11,421 nucleotides of DNA from assembly GCF_030651745.1 (NCBI RefSeq), contig NZ_JAUSCC010000033.1, forward strand, positions 1-11,421. Reading direction: 5' to 3'. The DNA comes from Methylophaga sp. (GTDB taxonomy: Bacteria; Pseudomonadota; Gammaproteobacteria; Nitrosococcales; Methylophagaceae). Position numbers and translations under genes: made by a program. How positions within the stretch are numbered: position 1 is the first letter of the stretch; each line of letters starts with the position of its first letter. The notes beneath the pieces are model-generated. The model made no database searches. It was not told the DNA's origin and saw only the letters and a list, made by a program, of their open reading frames with translations. Shown here in pieces: positions 1 to 5,785 of this stretch.

Positions 1-61
1 CGGCGGTGCGCCGATTGAAATCATTCGGCAATACATCGAGCAACAGCAAACACCTCATTAA
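1..61 (+). CDS. tnpA: IS200/IS605-family TnpA transposase, C-terminal end only (partial)
   Basis: The frame opening at base 2 reads GGAPIEIIRQYIEQQQTPH and stops at TAA 59-61. The upstream part of the gene lies outside the window. The run matches, from memory, the last helix of IS200/IS605 TnpA enzymes of the GGAP(I/L)..(I/V)RQYIE type. The Tyr in RQYIE is then the catalytic residue of this HUH/Y1 single-strand transposase. The enzyme excises and joins single-stranded IS circles by recognising hairpins near each end. The hairpins directly after the stop, ending near 128, support the assignment. Whether the whole copy is intact cannot be judged from 19 residues. Confidence 0.75.
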   Translation, partial: GGAPIEIIRQYIEQQQTPH

Positions 62-70
62 GTATTCAAA

Positions 71-87
71 GGACGGCGCTGCCGTCC
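71..87 (+). repeat. Perfect 7-bp hairpin after tnpA
   Basis: GGACGGC (71-77) and GCCGTCC (81-87) pair perfectly around a 3-base loop. It starts 9 bases after the tnpA stop. No U-run follows, so it is less likely to be an intrinsic terminator than part of the structured IS right end. Confidence 0.6.
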
Positions 88-98
88 GCGCTATTCAT

Positions 99-118
99 CC
101 CCGCCCTGAACGACGGGG
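99..118 (+). repeat. IS right-end subterminal hairpin
   Basis: CCCCG (99-103) pairs with CGGGG (114-118), with an imperfect inner part and the sequence CTTTT directly after. The position, about 10 bases before the inferred element end, fits the hairpin bound by TnpA in IS200/IS605 elements. Because of the following T-run it could also end tnpA transcription. Confidence 0.5.
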
Positions 119-128
119 CTTTTCGCGC

Positions 129-569
129 AATCCGGTAAAATATTCATGATGGCATTAATTATGTTTGTAATCATTACAAAGAGAAGTAGAAACGAGATAT
201 TTCGTAGAGTGTCTTAATCAGTTTGTATAGTTCATTTGAATTCTTGTTTCCCCAATCCGCCTTAAAATAGTCTTTATCGACAACTAATAGATTAATAAGA
301 CCTACGCTTGACCCCGAGCATGGCCGAACTTCACAATAAATTGCATAACATCACCTAAACACAAAGAAGAAAGTCATTGCCTTTTTATATTGGTAGCAAC
401 AATTTATTGTTTAAGGTCAATAAACATCCTCTTAAACCTGTGTGAGTTAAAACGCCTATCATTCTAGTAACCGGCATTGACCAATATCCGGTTATTCATG
501 GACTAACCAGGCTTACTCATTTTAAATGCCACCCTGAGCATAAAATTAATCAACAAAAAGGAGAGCGTC
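129..569. other. AT-rich region without a supportable gene
   Basis: This 441-base stretch lies between the IS end and the gene at 570. The longest reading frame I noticed is on the minus strand, open from 350 down to a TAA at 174-176. It includes LLVVDKDYFKADWGNKN and ends SRFYFSL. It has no ATG in a useful place and no recognisable family, so it may be a gene remnant or chance. I found no RNA gene. A promoter for the 570 gene should lie here. TTGACC at 477-482 is a possible -35 box, but the bases 18 further on (GACTAA, 501-506) are a poor -10 match. Confidence 0.4.
558..563 (+). promoter_or_regulatory. Strong Shine-Dalgarno site for the 570 gene
   Basis: AAGGAG sits 6 bases before the ATG at 570. 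This is one of the best ribosome binding sites in the window. It fixes the start codon and argues that the otherwise unrecognised gene is truly translated. Confidence 0.75.
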
Positions 570-1256
570 ATGGCTGAAGAGTTGGAAACAGTTGACTCCA
601 AAAGAGAAAGTCGTCAGAAAGTTGAAATGGAAAAGGTTAGACAGTTTTTGACTGAAGAAGAGGTTAAAAGCGAGTTTTACATGGAGATGACCGTAAAGCT
701 CCAGTCAGCACAGGCAAAACGATTATTTCGCCGGACCTTCGATCATATCCAAACGCAGATGACAGCAGCAACGTTGCTCACACGTAAATTCGGATTACGT
801 GAGCTTTCTGATGAAAATGTAAAAAAAATTACTGAAAGTATTAAGCATCTGTCTACTGAAATGAATCGGGATATGGAACAAGCAGATCACATTCTGGACA
901 GCATTGGAATCAAGAATGCTGCCGTCACAGATAATAGTGTTTATTTGCTAATCAAAATCACGTGCCCAGAAGGCATGGCATTTATGAACCTGATCCGTCA
1001 GCTGGATAATCTGACAATGAAACTTAAAACGCTTTGGATGGCCGGGGAAGTTCCGCTTGCTCATTCAGAAGATAGGTCTCATGCATGGCAAGTTCGTATC
1101 TTTAAAATTGCTGATGCAATCAGAGCACTTGGGCAACAAGCTTACATAGCATCTGATAAGAAAAAAGACAGTGATTTAAATAAGGCTCAGGCCAAACGAC
1201 AATCGTATAAAAAACGTCAGCACAATGCATCCAAGAAAGCAGCGACTACAGGCTGA
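570..1256 (+). CDS. Hypothetical charged helical protein, 228 aa; possibly DUF1845/TIGR03761-like (conjugative element)
   Basis: I do not recognise this gene with confidence. It starts at an ATG behind a good AAGGAG site and runs 228 residues. No signal peptide or membrane segment is visible, so it should be cytoplasmic. Residues 1-35 are Glu/Lys-rich and probably helical. The middle (about 45-125) looks all-helical. The part from about 130 to 195, including CPEGMAFMNLIRQLDNLTMK and then LWMAGEVPLAH, loosely recalls the C-terminal half of DUF1845/TIGR03761 proteins of integrating conjugative elements, a family that includes AcaB. This is from memory and weak. The tail (about 197-228) is very Lys/Arg/Gln-rich, as in nucleic-acid-binding proteins. 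It is the only full-length plus-strand gene here, placed between an IS end and decayed sequence, which fits mobile-element cargo or relic. Gene reality is fairly sure; function is unknown. Confidence 0.75.
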   Translation: MAEELETVDSKRESRQKVEMEKVRQFLTEEEVKSEFYMEMTVKLQSAQAKRLFRRTFDHIQTQMTAATLLTRKFGLRELSDENVKKITESIKHLSTEMNRDMEQADHILDSIGIKNAAVTDNSVYLLIKITCPEGMAFMNLIRQLDNLTMKLKTLWMAGEVPLAHSEDRSHAWQVRIFKIADAIRALGQQAYIASDKKKDSDLNKAQAKRQSYKKRQHNASKKAATTG

Positions 1257-1466
1257 AATAAATAATAGTCATGAAAGACATCTCGCTGATTCTTATCCTC
1301 GACAAATTAAGTCTATCAGCGTTTGAAGCTGCCTATTCTTTTGGTAGTACCGATACGGAGACATGACTTAAATGGAAGTCAAATGAAAAATTAGTTTCTA
1401 ACACCGTAACTATACGAATTAAGCAATGATGCGTTACTGGTCGTTATAGGAATTTGAGAGCAATGC
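1257..1466. other. Spacer without a supportable gene
   Basis: On the plus strand a 31-codon frame (ATG 1271 to TGA 1366, MKDISLILILDKLS...) begins 15 bases after the preceding stop. It has no ribosome binding site and no recognisable family, so I do not call it a gene. On the minus strand, bases below 1467 may hold more of the decayed transporter: the frame after its first stop still reads ALLSNSYND, as expected near a BASS C-terminal third. No convincing terminator hairpin was seen. Confidence 0.4.
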
Positions 1467-2214
1467 CTATTTTCGACCTGTGGTTATCAGACGTGAGGTG
1501 GTCATTCCTACCAGATAACCAATCAGATTCAGACATAAAGCTGCAGCAGCAATAACAAAAGCTTACCAACCACAGCCAATAATAGTTTCTGCATTTGGGC
1601 TTAATATAGTGAGCAATATCAGAAGATAAAGAAATGTGCCAATTCCTGCATAAGCCGAATCACGACGTGAAAAAAATGCTGAAAACTTTGTTCGCAAACT
1701 CACTCCCAAAATGGTGGAAACGAGAACAACCAACACTAATTCGAAAATAATGGTGTCAAGTGATACTTCCAGTTGAATGCCCGTCAGCTATAAAAAAAGC
1801 AGAGGAACAATGAAAGGGGATAAAGCAGTATTTACGGCATTAAAAACGTCAGCCAGGGCAACATTGCCTCGCGCCATCAACACTAACAACGGAGATGATA
1901 CATCTGTGGGTGCCAAGCAAAGTTTGACCCATAGCCAACGAACCCCTGCAAAAAAAAAATCGGCCGGTCAGTAGTCCGGCAAGCGACATTGGGCCGTAGA
2001 CTAGAATCAGCGCTAAAAATTGCCTTGAAGGTTTACGAAGCACTAATCGCACGGCATGGGCATCAAAAGTCGGCTGATAATAAACATTAATGCAGCAAGT
2101 AATAGCCCAATTAGTGGTTGGAAATATTTACCCGCCTCAGGTAATACCAATCCAAGCCACAATAATGACAAACCAAACGAGATTTGATTCTACGTAATAA
2201 ATTAATCTAGTCAT
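1467..2214 (-). pseudogene. Decayed bile acid:sodium symporter (BASS) family transporter
   Basis: The ATG at 2214 opens MTRLIYYVESNLVWFVIIVA. Near 2146-2155 the frame must shift to read LVLPEAGKYFQPLIGLLLAA. Near 2070-2085 it shifts back to FDAHAVRLVLRKPSRQF and YGPMSLAGLLTG. At a run of ten A bases (1950-1959) a third shift leads to LAPTDVSSPLLVLMARGNVA, then NTALSPFIVPLLF. An in-frame TAG lies at 1788-1790 and a TAA at 1563-1565 before the final TAG at 1467-1469. Joined, the pieces give a hydrophobic polytopic protein whose P-T-D-V-S-S-P...RGNVAL...LSPF..PLL pattern fits the BASS family (bile acid/organic anion:Na+ symporters, relatives of Acr3). About 70 C-terminal residues usual in the family are missing or decayed. 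With three shifts and two stops it cannot be functional. It lies downstream of the metal operon on the same strand and may once have belonged to it. Confidence 0.8.
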
Positions 2215-2405
2215 GGTTTTAAATTTCCAAACTTCATGTGTGGATGAGAATAAATTACCCAAACATAGAACTAATTTAAATCGTGCAAAAAGGGATCAAT
2301 AATAAGTAAATACTCAATATCATGATTAATATAACAACATTAATAACATAGAAATCCTTATCTGTAATGCGGCCAATCAATAACTGCATAATAGGATGAG
2401 AAATG
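2215..2405. other. AT-rich intergenic remnant after the operon
   Basis: On the minus strand a frame reads from an ATG at about 2386 for some 37 codons (MQLLIGRITDKDFYVINVV...) and ends at TAA 2276-2278. It would hold one hydrophobic helix. It has no recognisable family and no clear ribosome binding site, and could be the relic of a membrane-protein gene. I see no strong intrinsic terminator for the operon that ends at 2406. Confidence 0.3.
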
Positions 2406-4433
2406 CTAATTTTTATTTGACGGTTGCCCAACAGGCATATCGTAACGTTGCTGACGGTACAGCCAAGAAGGTAGTAATACATGTGCTAATGCTTCGTTAG
2501 CATCCTCTCTATTTGCCGGACCTTTGAGCTCTAGTTGACGCTTTTTGAGAACATACTGCCCAGCCAGAGCTTCCTTTTGAGGGCGTAAAATGGTCACCTT
2601 CTCACCTTGCAACAGGGCAAAATAATCGGCAAATTGCATCATTGCCCTGCCGGATGACTGCTGCTCGGCTGGTCGGCTCAAATCTCTGCCTATCATTGGT
2701 GTCTCAGCGCTAATACCCATCAGTGACAGTAAAGTAGGTGCCATATCAACCTGGCTCGCCACCGTCTTGATACGTTTTGGTTTTATATCAGCCCCTAAAA
2801 TGAGGCCTGGGATTTGAAAACGTTCTATCGGCACAAGTGCATTTCCATAAACATTCAAATCATGATCAGCAATCAGCAAAAAGAGTGTATTGTCCCAATA
2901 ATCACTTTTCATAGCTGTGTTAAAGAATTGTCCCAAAGCATAATCTGCATACTTAACAGCATTCAAATCAGTTTGTTTCTCGGCCGAATGCAGATCGATC
3001 TTTCCATCAGGGAATTCGTATGGCGAATGGTTGCTGGAGGTGAAAACTAAACTAAAGTACGGTTGGTTACTCAGGTTCGCTTGAACGATCCGTTTATGCG
3101 CCATATTGAATAGATCTTCATCTGAGACCCCCCAACTGCCTACGAAGAGTGGATCAACGTAATCATTTTGGTCAATGATAGATTGAAAGCCATTTCCAAT
3201 AAAGAAGTTAGCCATGTTATCGAAGTGAGATTGCCCGCCATAAATAAATTCAGTTTTGTAGCCACGTTGACCCAATAAATCTGCAATAGTGAAAAAATTC
3301 TGTTGTGATAAAGAAAGTTTTACTACGCTTCTTGCGGGCGAGGGCAAAAAACCCGTTATCGTGGCTTCAATTCCTCTTACTGAACGCGTACCGGTTGCAT
3401 AAAGTTGTTCAAACCACCAACCCTCATTTTTCAGTTTTTCCAGTTCTGGTGTTACGGAATACTCCCCACCCAAAGACTTGACGAAAGTGGCACCCAAGCT
3501 TTCTTCAAGAATGATAACCAGGTTAAGTGGTATATCTCTTTCAACTGTCGCGGGGCGCTTATTGATAGTTGGAAAGGGTGCATTTGGATCATTATCAAGC
3601 CAAGGATAATTCTCGCTCATTTCCTGCATAATTTGTTCATCAGTAAGCGTACCATAGACTTCTCCGGCTTCTGCTTCATGCTTCATGTTGTAAATAGCAA
3701 AATACACTGACCAGGTTGAGTTAATGACTAGGCTATTGACCAGTGCATCCGAAGTGATTGCAAACATTGCCGGATTGGCTGGACGATGCGATAAAGTAGA
3801 CCGGATCATGACTACTAGGATGAGAACCATAAGCGGCCAAGTCAGCCAAACACGCCAAACCGGCCAGTCCAAATGATATTGTTTTAACCAATGCTGTAAC
3901 AGCCGATTCGTGAACAAGCCGGCTAATATAGTGAAAACAACCCCGAGAATAAGTGGCAGACGAAAACCTTCCCACAAGGTTGAGAAAACTTCTTTTGGAT
4001 ATTGTAAGTATTCGACAAAGAGTCTGTTCGGACGCAAGTCATACTGAACAATAAATGTCGGTGTGGCAGACTCCATAAAAATGATCAAAACAATGATCAT
4101 TAAACTCCAGAACCACACCAACTTTTGCCATAATTGCCAGGTTAATTTATTGACCAGTAGCGGCATCAACAACATCAGTGGCGCAATAAGCATACCCATA
4201 ATAATGAGATCAGCTCTGAGCCCCTGAATGAATAGTGATGGCAGATCAATTGCTGCCGATACCCGATCCCACTGCCATACAACAAGCCCTAATCTTGATA
4301 GCGAGAGAATAAGAAGCCCAATAAGCAGAACCTGAAATAAAATGCGGTAAGGTCCGAGCAGTGAGGGTGATTTTGTGAATATATCTTTTTCGTTTGAATT
4401 CAAAAAAATCTGTGCCATAGCAATAATGTCCAT
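2406..4433 (-). CDS. LTA synthase/OpgB-like phosphoglycerol transferase (sulfatase superfamily), 675 aa
   Basis: An inner-membrane enzyme with an N-terminal five-helix membrane part (about 30-52, 70-94, 105-121, 160-177, 193-210) and a periplasmic alkaline-phosphatase/sulfatase-fold domain (about 300-590). Visible family motifs are VIILEESLG (metal ligand probably Glu311), ATGTRSVRG (probable catalytic Thr349), YGGQSHFDNM (398-407), NHSPYEFPDG and IADHD (Asp523, His524). Length and layout match proteobacterial LTA-synthase-family proteins. Relatives (LtaS, OpgB/MdoB) transfer phosphoglycerol from phosphatidylglycerol to a lipid or glycan, releasing diacylglycerol. The acceptor here is unknown. 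The start lies inside the end of dgkA. ATG 4433 has no ribosome binding site; the in-frame ATG at 4418 (MAQIF) is also possible, with GGA 10 bases before it, and translation is probably coupled to dgkA. A phosphoethanolamine transferase of the EptA type is less likely because the motifs follow the LtaS pattern. Confidence 0.85.
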   Translation of the reverse strand: MDIIAMAQIFLNSNEKDIFTKSPSLLGPYRILFQVLLIGLLILSLSRLGLVVWQWDRVSAAIDLPSLFIQGLRADLIIMGMLIAPLMLLMPLLVNKLTWQLWQKLVWFWSLMIIVLIIFMESATPTFIVQYDLRPNRLFVEYLQYPKEVFSTLWEGFRLPLILGVVFTILAGLFTNRLLQHWLKQYHLDWPVWRVWLTWPLMVLILVVMIRSTLSHRPANPAMFAITSDALVNSLVINSTWSVYFAIYNMKHEAEAGEVYGTLTDEQIMQEMSENYPWLDNDPNAPFPTINKRPATVERDIPLNLVIILEESLGATFVKSLGGEYSVTPELEKLKNEGWWFEQLYATGTRSVRGIEATITGFLPSPARSVVKLSLSQQNFFTIADLLGQRGYKTEFIYGGQSHFDNMANFFIGNGFQSIIDQNDYVDPLFVGSWGVSDEDLFNMAHKRIVQANLSNQPYFSLVFTSSNHSPYEFPDGKIDLHSAEKQTDLNAVKYADYALGQFFNTAMKSDYWDNTLFLLIADHDLNVYGNALVPIERFQIPGLILGADIKPKRIKTVASQVDMAPTLLSLMGISAETPMIGRDLSRPAEQQSSGRAMMQFADYFALLQGEKVTILRPQKEALAGQYVLKKRQLELKGPANREDANEALAHVLLPSWLYRQQRYDMPVGQPSNKN

Positions 4434-4786
4434 GCTGTGATTGAAATAATAAGGGTAAGTAAGACAGCCAGTGATCCATAATCTTTGGCCCGACCGGTTA
4501 ATAAGTGATGCTCCAAACTGACTCTATCCAGCGTCGATTCAATTGCTGAGTTGATCAACTCGACGACCATTACAGCGATCATGCTGGCAATTAATATAAA
4601 CCGCTCAATAGCGGTAAAGTCTATCCAGAACACAACTGGCAATAATAAGACAAAGGCAATAAATTCCTGACGAAAAGCAACTTCGTGACGCAGTGCAGAA
4701 TGCAACCCTTTGTATGAATAAAAAGTGGCCCAAAGCATACGTTTGAAACCAGTGAACTTTTTAGGTTGGATATTAATAATTGTCAT
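4400..4786 (-). CDS. dgkA: Diacylglycerol kinase, prokaryotic DgkA type
   Basis: A 128-residue inner-membrane enzyme, close to the usual 120-130. It phosphorylates diacylglycerol with ATP to phosphatidate, returning it to phospholipid synthesis. The signature is well kept: an N-terminal amphipathic part with SYKGLHSALRHEVAFRQE (Glu35 and Glu41), three membrane helices (about 41-57, 60-82, 104-124), VVELINSAIE with Glu76, Asn79 and catalytic Glu83, and GRAKDYGS with Lys101-Asp102. These match, from memory, E. coli Glu69, Asn72, Glu76, Lys94 and Asp95. It starts 20 bases after the CDF stop with no clear ribosome binding site, and its last 34 bases overlap the next gene. The context supports recycling of diacylglycerol made by the phosphoglycerol transferase encoded directly downstream. 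Confidence 0.95.
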   Translation of the reverse strand: MTIINIQPKKFTGFKRMLWATFYSYKGLHSALRHEVAFRQEFIAFVLLLPVVFWIDFTAIERFILIASMIAVMVVELINSAIESTLDRVSLEHHLLTGRAKDYGSLAVLLTLIISITAWTLLLWHRFF

Positions 4787-4806
4787 TTTTTTATTTGCGT
4801 AAAATG

Positions 4807-5712
4807 TTATTGAGATGCTGTTTCATGGTCACTAAAATCTCTGCAATGCTCCTGATTCAGCTCAAGCTCTATCGTGGTGTGATCTAGATCATATTGAGAT
4901 AAAGACTCGGCAATCGTTTGTTTCATAGCCAGGTAATTTTCAGAAGAGACATTATTGTTATCAAGTGTCAGGTGTGCAGTGAGGACATGGTGTTCACCAT
5001 CAAGTGACCAAAGATGTAAATGATGTACCTCATTGACACCCTCAATGCTGACAAGAGTTTTTTTGATCTCATCATGCAGCGCTTTATCGGGCACTGCCTG
5101 AAAAAACAATTTACCGGTCACCCACAAATTACGAACAACATTAAACAAGATGAATAGCGTAAAACCAATGGATAAAAGCGGATCTAAAATCGGCCAGTCG
5201 GCAAACTGCAGAATGATGGAAATGATCAACACAGCCAGCCAACCTAATACATCTTCTAATAAATGCCAGTTGAGTATTTTTTCATTAAGAGACGTCCCTT
5301 TACTCAGCCGATAAGCCGCAAACCCATTAACAGTAACCCCCAATACGGCCAATGCCAGCATACCTTCGGTAACCGGCATTACTGGATCGGCCAAACGTGG
5401 TATTGCTTCACTCAACACCCATATTGAGCCAGCGATTAATACCAAGCCGTTTATCAGAGCACCAAAAAGAGACAAGCGTCGATAACCATAGGTGAACACA
5501 GAATTAGCAGATTTATTGCCTGCGCGGTTCAAAAACCAGGCACTGCCGATAGACAGACTGTCACCAAGATCGTGAACAGCATCAGCCATAATTGCTGTGC
5601 TGTTGGTTAGCCAGCCACCGATGAATTCAATGATGGTAAAACTAACATTTAGAAAAAAAGCCGTTGCAATCCTTTTATCAGAAGCACCATCCTCTTGATG
5701 ATGTGTATGCAT
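4807..5712 (-). CDS. czcD: Cation diffusion facilitator (CzcD-like Zn/Cd/Co exporter)
   Basis: A 301-residue inner-membrane antiporter that moves divalent metal from cytoplasm to periplasm in exchange for protons. Six membrane helices lie between about 15 and 205. The transport-site pairs are visible: His47-x3-Asp51 in ADAVHDLGDS and His150-x3-Asp154 in HLLEDVLG, which is the HD/HD pattern of zinc-type CDF proteins. The C-terminal cytoplasmic domain (about 208-290) has the HHLHLWSLDGEHHVLTAHL run (230-248), which carries the likely metal ligands of the dimer interface. The start MHTHH adds His residues. AAAGGT (5721-5726) lies 8 bases before the ATG. It follows czcA by 73 bases, as CDF genes often accompany czcCBA. 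The family is certain; the exact metal and the czcD name rest on context. Confidence 0.9.
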   Translation of the reverse strand: MHTHHQEDGASDKRIATAFFLNVSFTIIEFIGGWLTNSTAIMADAVHDLGDSLSIGSAWFLNRAGNKSANSVFTYGYRRLSLFGALINGLVLIAGSIWVLSEAIPRLADPVMPVTEGMLALAVLGVTVNGFAAYRLSKGTSLNEKILNWHLLEDVLGWLAVLIISIILQFADWPILDPLLSIGFTLFILFNVVRNLWVTGKLFFQAVPDKALHDEIKKTLVSIEGVNEVHHLHLWSLDGEHHVLTAHLTLDNNNVSSENYLAMKQTIAESLSQYDLDHTTIELELNQEHCRDFSDHETASQ

Positions 5713-5760
5713 AGAGATATACCTTTATGTTTTTGTTTATTGATAAACTCAGGAAAGGTT

Positions 5761-5780
5761 GGCGGCCAATACAGGCCGCC
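5761..5780 (-). repeat. Perfect 7-bp stem hairpin between czcA and the CDF gene
   Basis: GGCGGCC (5761-5767) and GGCCGCC (5774-5780) pair perfectly around a 6-base loop, 5 bases after the czcA stop. In the direction of the operon no T-run follows, so a full intrinsic terminator is unlikely. It could protect the 3' end of the czcCBA message, cause partial attenuation, or mark an RNA processing point. On the opposite strand TTTT follows at 5783-5786, which is too weak to decide anything. Confidence 0.55.
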
Positions 5781-5785
5781 ATGTT

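Larger units (their letters stand above)
1..128 (+). mobile_element. Right end of an IS200/IS605-like insertion sequence (left part outside window)
   Basis: The end of tnpA is followed by two hairpins (71-87 and 99-118), then CTTTTCGCGC ending at about 128. A subterminal hairpin plus a short T-rich tail is the usual right-end layout of IS200/IS605 elements, which carry no terminal inverted repeats and make no target duplication. The boundary at 128 comes from this layout and from the change to AT-rich sequence after it. It is uncertain by a few bases. The left end and any tnpB are not visible. Confidence 0.6.

Noticed and set aside
71..118. REP-type repeat or CRISPR-like array
   Set aside because: Only two unlike hairpins and no regularly spaced repeat copies anywhere in the window; the position directly after tnpA explains them better.
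1950..1959. Programmed transcriptional slippage at the ten-A run rescuing the transporter
   Set aside because: Two further frameshifts and two in-frame stops elsewhere in the same gene would still destroy it.
1777..2052. Plus-strand frame 1777-1974 and minus-strand frame 1849-2052 as independent small genes
   Set aside because: The minus-strand frame is one in-frame piece of the broken BASS transporter plus out-of-frame tail; the plus-strand frame is its antisense shadow.
2814..3710. Plus-strand frames of 78 and 101 codons opposite the LtaS-like gene
   Set aside because: Antisense to a gene with clear catalytic motifs; no ribosome binding site and no recognisable domain.
5761..5780. Intrinsic terminator ending transcription after czcA
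   Set aside because: The stem is strong but no T-run follows in the operon direction, so it is listed only as a hairpin.
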